Assembly (NCBI GenBank): GCA_018780145.1
Contig: JADMKA010000018.1
Coordinates: forward strand, 1-64,000
DNA: 64,000 bases
Origin: Vitreoscilla sp.
GTDB taxonomy: Bacteria; Pseudomonadota; Gammaproteobacteria; Burkholderiales; Burkholderiaceae_C
Reading direction: 5' to 3'
The translations under genes and the position numbers were made by a program. Below, one piece after another: positions 50,929 to 59,355 of this stretch (positions are counted from its first letter, which is position 1; every line of letters begins with the position of its first letter). The notes below the pieces were generated by a model. The model did no database searches and was not told the origin of the DNA. It saw only the letters and a program-made list of their open reading frames with translations.

Positions 50929-51624
50929 TCACGGCATGATCAGCGGCCACCAAGTAGGCATGCGGTCGTGCTGAGCCACCAACGTGCCGTTCCTGACTAT
51001 CGCTACAGGACGATGGGTTCGACCAGCGCCCCCTTCGTCACGGGAGTTGTCGAAAAAGAGCGCCAGGGGAACGATCCGGATTGCACTACGAGCGTTGGCG
51101 AACACACGGCCGAATCGGTCTTCCTGTACTTCGCGCGGCACGTCGTGCCCTCCCTGTGCCGCGCGATGCTGGACCCGCTGCTGCGCGAGCGCGAGGTTGT
51201 CGAGCCCTACAAACACCATGACTACAAAATATCCAGCTGTCACCCCGCGCTGCAACTCAGCGAGCTTGTAACCGTATGGATCAGAGAAAACGGTCTCGAA
51301 GACGAAGTGTGACTGCGTGCCTGCTGGTGCAGCCAGTAGCAGCTCGCGGCGCCTTGTAGCCTCCGTTTGAGCCTGCAACGCAGTCTCCCGAGACTGCAGA
51401 GCGCGCGGATCGAGTTGAGCCGCTTCGTTCAGCTCGCGCTCAATTTCGTCTGCATTGATGTAGATGGCTTCGACCCCATCTTCAAGCATCGGCTCAAGCC
51501 GTTTTCGCCAGAGCGTTGTCTTGCCAGCGCCATTCGGGCCAGCGACCATCAGCATGAGGGACCGGTTGCCCGAGCCACCGCTCAGCTCGTCAAGAAAAAT
51601 CTCGAGAAGCTGCGCGCCGGTCAA
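50929..51624 (-). CDS. Zeta-toxin-like kinase
   Basis: A 231-residue P-loop protein of the zeta toxin family. Walker A is VAGPNGAGKTTLWRK near residues 28-42, followed by YINADEIERELN and, further on, FVFETVFSDPYGYKLAELQRG. Zeta toxins phosphorylate UDP-N-acetylglucosamine; free-standing relatives in defence islands may target other sugars or nucleotides. The start overlaps the stop of the HTH gene by 4 nt. It is the third gene of a TIGR04255-like / HTH / zeta set. Confidence 0.85.
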   Translation of the reverse strand: MTGAQLLEIFLDELSGGSGNRSLMLMVAGPNGAGKTTLWRKRLEPMLEDGVEAIYINADEIERELNEAAQLDPRALQSRETALQAQTEATRRRELLLAAPAGTQSHFVFETVFSDPYGYKLAELQRGVTAGYFVVMVFVGLDNLALAQQRVQHRAAQGGHDVPREVQEDRFGRVFANARSAIRIVPLALFFDNSRDEGGAGRTHRPVAIVRNGTLVAQHDRMPTWWPLIMP

Positions 51625-52304
51625 TCCAGATCCATCCCGAATTTGTCGGCGTTCTTCCGCAAGTTCTCGATACCTTTCTTCAGGGCGAGACGCTGCTCCG
51701 CCCGATGTCGCTGCATGCGGGCACCGGAACCTGTGGCCCGAGCCAGAAGCTCATACGCTTGCGCGAACGCACCTGCATCTAGCTGTTCCGCGCATAGCAT
51801 CTGCAGAAGGGTCGTATTCCGGCCCGGCAATGGTTCAACCAGATACTTGCCGGCCAGATGCGTGTAGCTGCACCATTGCTTTGCAATCTGGTAAAGGCGC
51901 CACAGGCGGCTTCGATTGGAGGGATTGAGCTTCTCCATCCGGTCGGTGCGCAACCATGCATACACCGTGATTCTCTCGATGTGCAGGACCCGCGAGAGCT
52001 GGGTGACATTCAGGCCGAATGACTTGCGCAACTCTTCCACCATCTCGGCCGGAGTCGTGAGCGCAGGTTCAGTGTGAGGTTCAGCCGCTGCAGATTGCAG
52101 CGACAGAGGTCTTGCCAGATTGACACTGGTGCCAAGGTACTGCTGAAGGTCATCTAGTCCGATGCCAATGGTTGGCAATGCAGTCCCGAAATCCAAGACA
52201 AACGCTTTGATGACCCGGATGCCCGTGGACCCTGACTTGCGCCAGACCGCATTGGCGCCAATGGTCCCACCAAGCTTTGCGTCTCGAAGGGAAGCGTAGA
52301 TCAT
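51621..52304 (-). CDS. HTH protein, probable antitoxin-type regulator of the zeta toxin
   Basis: A 227-residue protein with a central helix-turn-helix (LRKSFGLNVTQLSRVLHIERITVYAWLRTD) and a helical C-terminal part (RLYQIAKQWCSYTHLAGKYL). The C-terminus overlaps the zeta-toxin start, as in toxin-antitoxin operons. I start at MIYASLRDAKLGG (52304), which overlaps the upstream gene stop as ATGA. It probably autoregulates through the TTACAC motifs at 53173-53239; that is inferred. Confidence 0.6.
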   Translation of the reverse strand: MIYASLRDAKLGGTIGANAVWRKSGSTGIRVIKAFVLDFGTALPTIGIGLDDLQQYLGTSVNLARPLSLQSAAAEPHTEPALTTPAEMVEELRKSFGLNVTQLSRVLHIERITVYAWLRTDRMEKLNPSNRSRLWRLYQIAKQWCSYTHLAGKYLVEPLPGRNTTLLQMLCAEQLDAGAFAQAYELLARATGSGARMQRHRAEQRLALKKGIENLRKNADKFGMDLD

Positions 52305-53140
52305 TCGCCAACTCCTTTTTTGGATTCTGGGTTCCATTCCCTTTTCGCCAGAGGCGAAATCATGGCTTGGAATGCACCGGAAACCTCGGTGTGCATTTGC
52401 GTGAACAGCTGACTGAGCGTGGCTACATCTGCCGGGTGTTCACCGTCGATCCAGCGATCCGTATCGATCACCCCACACACAGTTGGATGCCCCTGCGGTG
52501 ACTCGTGCCGAGGAGTCAGCATCCCCTGCAGGTCCATCGGCAATGTAGGTACCCCGAACCCGCGCATGAATTGCAGCCGCATGCGACCCACGGGATAGCG
52601 AAGATCAAGCAGCGATACGTGCAAGTCTGGCGCACCCAGCGCTCCTGGAAGTACAGGCAGACCAGCCAGGTTCCAGGGTGCCTGGACGTACTCCTCCGGC
52701 ACTCCTCCCTCTCGCGGCTGCAGAAAGTCGACATAGCGAAGACCCGCCCGGGTCACTGCCGTCACATGCACGTCCGACAGCGCAGCCGCCACCTGAAGCC
52801 AGTGCTCGCGGAAGTGCGATGAGTCAACGTAAGACGTGACCGCGTACGTGAGCGAATCCTGCTGTACACGAACCATTGCATCCACGTTTTCGTTGATCAG
52901 GTCATACGCAATCGCGCTCGCAGGTCGCTGCACGCTGAGTTCGGAGTCGAGGTTGATCTCGATTGCGGGACCACTGATCTGGCTGATGGTAGGAAAACGT
53001 GCCCCCAATCGGGTCGTGATCGCATCGCGCAGCTTTTCGGGATCGGCAGCGGAGGTCGGCAGAAAACGGACCTGTGCGAGCACGAACACGACGGGCGCAC
53101 TCGCCCACTGGCCTCGCCCACGGGTTGCATCACTGGTCAA
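52301..53140 (-). CDS. TIGR04255-like protein heading the zeta-toxin operon
   Basis: A 279-residue soluble protein that looks like the sporadic TIGR04255 family: VRFLPTSAADPEKLRDAITTRLGARFP at the start, SQISGPAIEINLDS, and the conserved RAGLRYVDFLQ and PLMDLQG-like blocks (SLLDLRYPVGRMRLQFMRGFG). The TTG at 53140 is favoured because AAGGAG lies directly before it; the longer frame from 53155 would place that site inside the gene. Function unknown; partner of the HTH and zeta-toxin genes. Confidence 0.6.
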   Translation of the reverse strand: MTSDATRGRGQWASAPVVFVLAQVRFLPTSAADPEKLRDAITTRLGARFPTISQISGPAIEINLDSELSVQRPASAIAYDLINENVDAMVRVQQDSLTYAVTSYVDSSHFREHWLQVAAALSDVHVTAVTRAGLRYVDFLQPREGGVPEEYVQAPWNLAGLPVLPGALGAPDLHVSLLDLRYPVGRMRLQFMRGFGVPTLPMDLQGMLTPRHESPQGHPTVCGVIDTDRWIDGEHPADVATLSQLFTQMHTEVSGAFQAMISPLAKREWNPESKKGVGE

Positions 53141-53172
53141 GCGGTCTCCTTGCAATTAATTTCACTCGCATC

Positions 53173-53239
53173 TTACACGAGACTTTACACCTTTCAAAAA
53201 ATCTGCCACACTGCGCTCACCTTACACAACATCTAACAC
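53173..53239. promoter_or_regulatory. Two pairs of TTACAC repeats in a divergent promoter region
   Basis: TTACAC occurs at 53173, 53185 and 53222, and TAACAC at 53234. Each pair is spaced by exactly 12 bp, and the pairs are 49 bp apart. They lie between the zeta-toxin operon (minus) and the Ub-like operon (plus) in a locally AT-rich stretch. Two dimer sites for one regulator are likely, which would link the two operons. Confidence 0.6.
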
Positions 53240-53265
53240 CAATTTGCCGATGAAAGGGTAAATCC

Positions 53266-53523
53266 ATGAGCAACTCAAAGCAGCCCAACACGAAAATTGT
53301 TCTCAATCTTGAAGAGATCGAGGTCCCGCAGGAAAAGCTGACGTACGCGCAGCTGGTGCACTTGGCTTACCACCAGGACCCGCCTGCGGACACTTCGGAC
53401 TTCATCTACACGATCACGATCAGCCACCCTGAACTCGGCGATCTGTCATTGGCGCGCGGGGACAAGCCTGTGCCGGTCAAGGAAGGAATGGTGTGCCATG
53501 TCCGCAAGACCGGCCGTTCTTGA
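53266..53523 (+). CDS. Ubiquitin-like protein of a bacterial Ub-like conjugation operon
   Basis: An 85-residue protein with a beta-grasp-like pattern: strands KIVLNLEEIEVPQEKLT, helix TYAQLVHLAYHQDP, and strands DFIYTITISHPELGDLSLA ... VKEGMVCHVRKTGRS. It matches the small ubiquitin-like (multiubiquitin-type) domains found before ThiF-type E1 genes. Its C-terminus ends TGRS, not Gly-Gly, so either a processing step is needed or chemistry differs from classical Ub. The ATG has AAAGGG upstream. The E1 gene starts inside its 3' end (26-nt overlap), so both are made together. Confidence 0.7.
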   Translation: MSNSKQPNTKIVLNLEEIEVPQEKLTYAQLVHLAYHQDPPADTSDFIYTITISHPELGDLSLARGDKPVPVKEGMVCHVRKTGRS

Positions 53524-54700
53524 GCAGGCACTCGCACCGTTCGTCGCCGCAGGCCTGCGGGTGACGGTGCACGGGTCGCACCTCCTTTTGCATGATGTCC
53601 CAGTGGTGGACGAGCGCGCCAGGCTGCAGCTAGGTACGCTTGTCGTCAATCTGATCTACACGGACACGCAAATCACCCCGCCTGCCACCCATCAGGCTTG
53701 GTTCGACGGGCCGTTCCCCTGCTTTGCGAACGGCACTCCGATGGAACAGTTGCGCCACTCCGAGGTTGCGGGTGGCTTGGTTGCCCCCGGCGTCGCTGCC
53801 CGGTTCCATTTCTCCAACAAGAACGACGGCTGGGCGGCGTACGCGACCCACTTTGACCAGCTGATGCACTACTGGCGCATCATCACGGACCAGGCACGCG
53901 TGCTCGATCCGCACTGCACCCGACCGCTGGGGCCCGGCTCAGCCGTATTGGCGCCACGCACCAGTCCATTCCGGTACCCCGATGCGTCCTCCGTTCGCGG
54001 CAACTTCGCGATGGCCTCGGAGCGTCTGGCGAACCTCACCGTGGCCATCGTGGGCTTGGGCGGCACGGGTTCGTACGTGCTGGATCAAGTGGCCAAGACG
54101 CCGGTGCGCGATATTCATCTCTTCGACGGTGACGTGTTCGAGTTGCACAACGCTTTCCGAGCACCCGGCGCGGCACACGAGAGCGATTTCAACGCGCCCA
54201 AGGTCTCGTACTTCGCTGACATGTACGGCCACATGCACACCGGGATCGTGCCACATCCAACATATGTAACCGATACCAACGTCGGGCTGCTCGGTCAATT
54301 CAATTTCGTCTTCGTCTGTGTCGACAAAGGCCCTGCAAGGCGGCTGATCTGCTCTCACCTGATTCAAAAGGGCGTGCCATTCATCGACTGCGGCATGGAC
54401 ATGTCGCTGTCAACGGCTCAGCAGATCTTCGGCACGTGTCGTGTCACGCTGGCCACGCCTGCGAAAAATCAGCACTTTTTTGACCGTGCCCCAACAATGG
54501 ACGAAGCCGGAGATGCACTGTACGAGCAGAACATCCAGATTGCAGATGCCAACGCACTCAATGCCATGCTCGCCGTAATGCTCTGGAAACAGCACTTCGG
54601 CTTCTATGCAACCAACTGGGACTGGCATCACCTGGAGTTCGCTGTGAGCTCGATGGGGTTGGCGAAAGCCGAAAGGACTGAGCATCCCGATGCGGATTGA
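53498..54700 (+). CDS. E1-like ThiF adenylyltransferase with N-terminal extra domain
   Basis: A 400-residue E1-type activating enzyme. The C-terminal ThiF domain has VAIVGLGGTGSYVLDQ (G-rich motif 186-191), DGD (D210, D212) for nucleotide binding, NAFR (N218, R221) and K235. Candidate catalytic cysteines are C274 (VFVCVDKG) and C298 (IDCGMD). The N-terminal 170 residues (HLLLHDVPVVDERARLQLGTLVVNL ... THQAWFDGPFPCF) resemble the DUF6791-type E2-like region, with C75 the only obvious candidate Cys. It should activate the adjacent ubiquitin-like protein with ATP. No separate E2 gene is visible. Confidence 0.8.
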   Translation: MSARPAVLEQALAPFVAAGLRVTVHGSHLLLHDVPVVDERARLQLGTLVVNLIYTDTQITPPATHQAWFDGPFPCFANGTPMEQLRHSEVAGGLVAPGVAARFHFSNKNDGWAAYATHFDQLMHYWRIITDQARVLDPHCTRPLGPGSAVLAPRTSPFRYPDASSVRGNFAMASERLANLTVAIVGLGGTGSYVLDQVAKTPVRDIHLFDGDVFELHNAFRAPGAAHESDFNAPKVSYFADMYGHMHTGIVPHPTYVTDTNVGLLGQFNFVFVCVDKGPARRLICSHLIQKGVPFIDCGMDMSLSTAQQIFGTCRVTLATPAKNQHFFDRAPTMDEAGDALYEQNIQIADANALNAMLAVMLWKQHFGFYATNWDWHHLEFAVSSMGLAKAERTEHPDAD

Positions 54701-55151
54701 CCAAATCAAGGCGGAGGTCGTCGACTTGGCACCCAAGGTACTCGAGCCAGGACGACTCTACATCAGCCATAAATACCGAGCAGCTGTTCATCTTTGCTGT
54801 TGCGGGTGCGGAGAGAAGGTGGTGACGCCTCTCTCCCCAGCTGAATGGCAAGTCCACGTGCAGAATGAACGCGTGACGCTCCACCCATCAATTGGCAACT
54901 GGTCAATGACATGCCAGTCTCACTACCTGATCCGCGACAGCCGCGTCATCTGGGCTGGCAAGTTCTCAAAGAAACAGATGACAGCGGTATTTGAACGTGA
55001 TCAGCGCGATCTGAAGCGCCTTCATCAAATCTCAACAGATCGCCCAACGCCCGCTCCTTCTGTTCCTCCAAAGATGGTCACGAACATAAAACCCGAGTCA
55101 AGCGGCTGGTTGGGATGGCTCAAAGAACTGTGGTTCCGACTCACCCGCTGA
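54690..55151 (+). CDS. DUF6527-like protein of the Ub-like operon
   Basis: A 153-residue protein. The conserved part has HLCCCGCGEKVVTPLSP (C36, C37, C38, C40), LHPSIGNWSMTCQSHYLIRDSRVIWAG (C75, H78) and a basic C-terminus. This pattern matches DUF6527 proteins that recur in bacterial ubiquitin-like operons. A metal site formed by the Cys/His set is plausible, and a peptidase or substrate-specificity role is an open guess. The start overlaps the E1 stop by 11 nt. The C-terminal WLGWLKELWFRLTR could be an amphipathic helix. Confidence 0.65.
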   Translation: MRIDQIKAEVVDLAPKVLEPGRLYISHKYRAAVHLCCCGCGEKVVTPLSPAEWQVHVQNERVTLHPSIGNWSMTCQSHYLIRDSRVIWAGKFSKKQMTAVFERDQRDLKRLHQISTDRPTPAPSVPPKMVTNIKPESSGWLGWLKELWFRLTR

Positions 55152-55279
55152 CGCGCTATACGGGGCCCATTGGTTAACGGGCAGCACGAAAGTGCCGTGC
55201 ATCGAGGGCGGCGATTTTCGATGTAACGGCCAACGATGCGCTAGGCTTGTGCTCCTTCGACGGCTCTATGGTCGGCACT

Positions 55280-56716
55280 TCATCTGAATTCGACGATACC
55301 AGGCCGGCTGCTCCACGCGGAGTAGCGATGCAGCAGCTTGTCTACCAGAGCGGCCCGGAGCCGGTACATAGGGGCGCCGGGTGGAGGTGTACTCGCTTGC
55401 CAAGTCCAATAGCGGCGGCAGGAGACGACTAGGTACTTCACAGTCCCGTTGAGTTTCCAGGGCCCTAGAAGCTCCAGCGCGCCGTTCCTGAGCTTTCCAT
55501 CTCTACTGGGGCTTGCGAGATAAAGCATGTCCTGCGGAAGCTCCAGAGCGACAAGGAATCTGCGCGTTCGATCCTGGTCCTGCGCGTGGTCGCAGTCGGC
55601 GCCCATCTCGATCAGCACGATCCCCGGGTCCTGCTGCAGCTGCTGAATGTGTTCCGGTGCAGCCGCCCGCTTCGCTTTCGGCACCTGATCGACCGAAAAC
55701 AGGAACTCGGATGCGAGAAGTTCGACTGGATTGAAGCCGAGCGCATTGCCATCAAGAGGCGGGCGAGCTGGGATGACGACCCCCCTGTCCCATGACTTTG
55801 CGCTGGCCACCTCCCGGTCAACATGAAAAAAAGTGTTCAGCTCGCCATGCATGGCGACACTGTCGGTGAACATGATCTCACCGGCGATTGTGGGCCCAAG
55901 GGCGACGTTGACGGCCTGCTTGTACTCCGGCACCTCAACAGAAACGCCGAACTGGTCGATCAGGATGTCCTGCATCCCAACATCAAGAGCACGCGCCGGA
56001 TCAGCCTGCGCAGCAGTGCCGCCTGCCGCGGCCACCGCAATCTTGGCTGCGACCTTGGTAAAAGACTCTGCGACCTTCGACTGGTCCGGCTCGTCGGAAC
56101 GCGCGCACCTGTGAACCTCGTTCACAGACAAAGCCGCTGCGTCGGCAGCGCGTGTCTCCCATGCCGAGACGGCGTTAAGAGTCGCATTCGTCGCGACAGC
56201 CGCGCCGACAGCCTCTTTCAGCTTGTCGATGTTTGCATGCAGCGCAGCGTAGAACTCGCGCAGACCTTCGTCAAAGTCCTTGCCTTTTGGGGGCTCGACA
56301 AGGAACTGAGCCTTTGACATCTCAAGGACATCAATCGGACAAGGAACACCTTCAAGCTGCTCCGCGCGTGCGTATAGCATTTCCTTGACTTCAGCCGCCT
56401 TCGCACCGACGCGGGTCCAGAACACAAGAAGGTAAGGTCCACTGTCCTTCGAGACGATCTGCTTGAGGACGCTGACAACAGCGGCCCACAGGACGGAAGT
56501 GTCTGGAACCCCACCCAGCTCGGCAAGATTCAGGTCCGTGAACAGAAGGCGAAGATACGGAAGTCCTCCTTCTGGCGGCGGCGGCAGCAACTCGCTGGCG
56601 TCGCGGTCGAACCAATACCCCATGCAGGGGATACCGATGGTCGAAAGACCGGTTGTGATCGAAAGAAGATGACCAGGCTCATCGTCAACCGCGACTGCCC
56701 TTATTGGACCGAACAC
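55280..56716 (-). CDS. Receiver-like partner of the GHKL ATPase
   Basis: A 478-residue protein with an N-terminal CheY-like domain: IRAVAVDDEPGHLLSI (D11, D12), LLFTDLNL with D61 at the phospho-acceptor position, and LLVFWTRVG at the conserved Thr position. The long C-terminal part (about residues 140-478) has no recognised output motif but contains long helices and a conserved-looking end (LVDKLLHRYSAWSSRPG). The GTG start shares one base with the GHKL stop (TAGTG), implying a tight functional pair. I infer that the GHKL protein phosphorylates or controls it. Confidence 0.6.
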   Translation of the reverse strand: MFGPIRAVAVDDEPGHLLSITTGLSTIGIPCMGYWFDRDASELLPPPPEGGLPYLRLLFTDLNLAELGGVPDTSVLWAAVVSVLKQIVSKDSGPYLLVFWTRVGAKAAEVKEMLYARAEQLEGVPCPIDVLEMSKAQFLVEPPKGKDFDEGLREFYAALHANIDKLKEAVGAAVATNATLNAVSAWETRAADAAALSVNEVHRCARSDEPDQSKVAESFTKVAAKIAVAAAGGTAAQADPARALDVGMQDILIDQFGVSVEVPEYKQAVNVALGPTIAGEIMFTDSVAMHGELNTFFHVDREVASAKSWDRGVVIPARPPLDGNALGFNPVELLASEFLFSVDQVPKAKRAAAPEHIQQLQQDPGIVLIEMGADCDHAQDQDRTRRFLVALELPQDMLYLASPSRDGKLRNGALELLGPWKLNGTVKYLVVSCRRYWTWQASTPPPGAPMYRLRAALVDKLLHRYSAWSSRPGIVEFR

Positions 56717-58869
56717 TATTTGCTCTCCCCAAACCGCAGGACGACGGCGGCGCCGTCGAACGCCTTCGGAATATCAATCTCGTCACGGAGTTCGTCCGCT
56801 GAGTGAATCGTCAGCTCGCCCCCACACTGATCCATCACATGCTTGGCGAAATAAAGCCCGAGCCCCATGCCGCCAGGCCTTGTCGTGTGGAATGCTTCGG
56901 CCGCCCGGTCCAGCGGGATGGAGAAGCCTGGTCCGTTGTCGATGACGGCAATGAAGGCCGAATTCGACTTCTCGTCCCAGTCGGTCGCTACAAGCACTGA
57001 AGCGGGCGCGCTCCGCTCGTCCCGCTCCTTCCTGAACCGTGCCCAGAACTGGGCGTTGTCCAGGAGGTTGCCAAGCGCACCAGAGATCAGGTTCGACGCG
57101 CCACGAATCTTAAAGTCCGGTTGCTCCTTCTGCAGAATTGGCGCCGACAGTGTCACCTTGTGATGCTTGTAGCGCGGCTCACGCGTCATCAGCGCGGCGC
57201 GCACAACGGCACTGGCGAAAATCGACCGCGTAGTGTTCTTGCGCAGCAACGGAGCGAACCCCTGCAGCAGCTGATGCAGGTGCTCAATTTGCGCCCGCAG
57301 CCGGTTCTGGTCCAGGCCACGATCCAGTGCGGTCGCGAGCGAATCAACCTCGCGCTCGACTTCGTGGAAAATAACCGCAAGGTTGAGGCCGGCGACGCCA
57401 GCATTGGTCATCACGTCACGGAGCTGTACAAACTCGCGTTCGATGGCGTCAATGTCCTTGGCAAAGCTCTGATCGAGCTTTTTCGACTTCAGGCCGGTAC
57501 GCAGGTGATCCATGGCCTCGGTGAAGCGCATCGGTTGTTCATCGACCGTACCCTTGATCACGTCGTCAAGAGACTTACGGTCGTCGGCATGCAGCCGTTC
57601 CAGGTGCTCAAAGACGCTGAGAACCACCCGCCGCAGGCGCTCGTAGGCGTCGTTCTGATCGAAGCCCTCACGGTTCGTCTTCTCACGGAGACCGGAGCTT
57701 TCGTCCAGCTCAAGGTGGATTGCGGAAACGACAGAGCTCGTGCCCAGCTTTCCAGCCGGTGTGTTGATGCGCCGAACATTCAGCCCGAGCCAGTCATCCG
57801 TCCGCTCACCATATGTGAAGACCCGAACGCCATCGCGGTACACGCGGACCCCAGTCTGATCGTCAAGCCAAGACCTGACCTGGGTAGAACTGCCGGTCGC
57901 ATTCAGCACCTCGGATCGCCGGTAGTAGGCATAGATGCGCCCTTCGATTGGTCCAATGCCATCCAGTTCATCCTCTGTCATCAACAGGGTGTCCTGGGCG
58001 GCCGAGGTCCGGCGCTTGATGCCATCTGGATCGACGGACGGACTCAGCAGAAGCCGGTCGTTAGTCTTTTCCTCGCTGCGCGCCTTGACGCTCTTCCAAT
58101 GTGGCGGATTGAAGGCGTACTTCCAGTTGAACGCCTGTCCATCAAGGCTGAAGCTGAATTTCCAGACGGCAAGGTCAAGGAAATCGTTGGGGGCGATGAG
58201 ATCCTTCAGGTCGCCTTCGCGCCCGGGGGCGTTGAACTTAACCCTGAACTGGTCGGGCGTTTTGAACGGGCTGGCCAGCGATGTGACGAGACGATAAAGC
58301 TTCCGCAGATCGCCGCGCGTCCATACTTCGCGGCGAAGGCCTGAAATTGCGATGCGCGTACCCGTCGATTTGCCGGTGAAGAGCTTCGGCTCTTCGTTCT
58401 CGCGCACCCGGACATTCAAGTCTTCAAGATACGGTCCCTGCTCCAGCAGCTTGTCCCAGTCGATGGTTGCTTCGTACTCAGGATGTCCGGCCGAGCGGGT
58501 TGTGAGAGTCACATACCTGCCAAGCTTGAATGACGCGATGCGTCCCACGCCTTTTTCACCGAGCGCGAGGCGGTGAAAACGCTTTGTCCTGATAGCACGG
58601 TCCTTTCGTCTGGAGTCTGTCGCCAGCTCCAGCCACTTGCCCGTAATGTCATCGAGCGTCATACCTGTGCCCGAGTCCTGGACCACTATCGCCTTCTGTG
58701 CCCGGGCGGCTAGATTCACCGAGATCTCGACCTCGTTGGCGTCGGCGTCGTAGCCGTTTTTGACAAGCTCAAAGATGGCAAGCCTGTCGTCGCCAATCAG
58801 TTCTTCTCCCAGCAATTGCAGGAGGTGACTTCGTGCGCGGATCGGGTGGAGCGTGCCTAGGGCCATCAT
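56716..58869 (-). CDS. GHKL ATPase with MORC/MutL-like head and histidine-kinase-like tail
   Basis: A 717-residue protein with two ATP-binding units. The N-terminal GHKL fold has ELVKNGYDADANEVEI (E34, N38, D41), DSGTGM (65-70) and GEKGVGR (104-110), like Hsp90/MutL/MORC ATPases. A transducer-like region follows. The C-terminal third looks like a histidine kinase: an H-box-like FHEVERE with H502, N-box NLLDNAQFW (601), G1 DNGPGF (644-649) and G2 GGMGLGL (666-672). MORC-like GHKL ATPases are known in restriction-modification operons. The combination with a kinase module and an adjacent receiver-like protein suggests a phospho-signalling step. Confidence 0.8.
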   Translation of the reverse strand: MMALGTLHPIRARSHLLQLLGEELIGDDRLAIFELVKNGYDADANEVEISVNLAARAQKAIVVQDSGTGMTLDDITGKWLELATDSRRKDRAIRTKRFHRLALGEKGVGRIASFKLGRYVTLTTRSAGHPEYEATIDWDKLLEQGPYLEDLNVRVRENEEPKLFTGKSTGTRIAISGLRREVWTRGDLRKLYRLVTSLASPFKTPDQFRVKFNAPGREGDLKDLIAPNDFLDLAVWKFSFSLDGQAFNWKYAFNPPHWKSVKARSEEKTNDRLLLSPSVDPDGIKRRTSAAQDTLLMTEDELDGIGPIEGRIYAYYRRSEVLNATGSSTQVRSWLDDQTGVRVYRDGVRVFTYGERTDDWLGLNVRRINTPAGKLGTSSVVSAIHLELDESSGLREKTNREGFDQNDAYERLRRVVLSVFEHLERLHADDRKSLDDVIKGTVDEQPMRFTEAMDHLRTGLKSKKLDQSFAKDIDAIEREFVQLRDVMTNAGVAGLNLAVIFHEVEREVDSLATALDRGLDQNRLRAQIEHLHQLLQGFAPLLRKNTTRSIFASAVVRAALMTREPRYKHHKVTLSAPILQKEQPDFKIRGASNLISGALGNLLDNAQFWARFRKERDERSAPASVLVATDWDEKSNSAFIAVIDNGPGFSIPLDRAAEAFHTTRPGGMGLGLYFAKHVMDQCGGELTIHSADELRDEIDIPKAFDGAAVVLRFGESK

Positions 58870-58884
58870 TTACTCGTTTTCTGT

Positions 58885-59355
58885 CTAAATTCTCTTAGCA
58901 TCCCGACCTGTGAACTCCAACAGGCTTCGCGTGCCGGAACGGATATCGGCGGCAAGGGCCGCCACAACGTCGTCGTCCATTCTCCGCCCGGGTCCGCGCA
59001 GGGCGCATTCCCAGACCACCAGAACGCGCCACCCATCAGCGAGAAGGGCTTCAATGGCCCGGCGGTCCCTCGCGGCGTTCTCGGCCAGCTTCTTGTTCCA
59101 GAACTCCTGTCGGGTCGCCGGTAACTTCGACAGTGCACAGCCATGCGCATGCCAGAAGCAGCCGTGAACGAAGACCACCGCACCGTAACGCGGAAACACA
59201 AGGTCCGGACGGCCGGGAAGTTTGCGGTCATGCAGGAGGTAGCGCAGGCCTCGGGCATGCAGACCGCGGCGCACCAGCATTTCGGGCTTGGTGTCGCGCC
59301 CGCGGATGCGGCTCATGTTGAGCTGGCGCTGTTCAGGTGTGAGTACGTCCGCCAT
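58885..59355 (-). CDS. vsr: Vsr-family very short patch repair endonuclease
   Basis: A 156-residue Vsr-type nickase: NMSRIRGRDTKPEMLVRRGLHARGLRYLLHD, then LPGRPDLVFPRYGAVVFVHGCFWHAHGC, NAARDRRAIEALLADGWRVLVVWEC. The D of PDLVF and the FVHGCFWH segment are the expected active-site features. Vsr enzymes repair T:G mismatches made by deamination of 5-methylcytosine, so it belongs with the cytosine methyltransferase of this operon. The ATG directly follows the DUF2357 stop. It could also act as the restriction nuclease. Confidence 0.93.
   Translation of the reverse strand: MADVLTPEQRQLNMSRIRGRDTKPEMLVRRGLHARGLRYLLHDRKLPGRPDLVFPRYGAVVFVHGCFWHAHGCALSKLPATRQEFWNKKLAENAARDRRAIEALLADGWRVLVVWECALRGPGRRMDDDVVAALAADIRSGTRSLLEFTGRDAKRI

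Noticed and set aside
53266-54700. Sulfur-carrier/ThiF pair of thiamine or molybdopterin synthesis
   Set aside because: The small protein lacks the terminal Gly-Gly of ThiS/MoaD, no other thiamine or molybdopterin gene is nearby, and the E1 carries an extra N-terminal domain and a DUF6527 partner.
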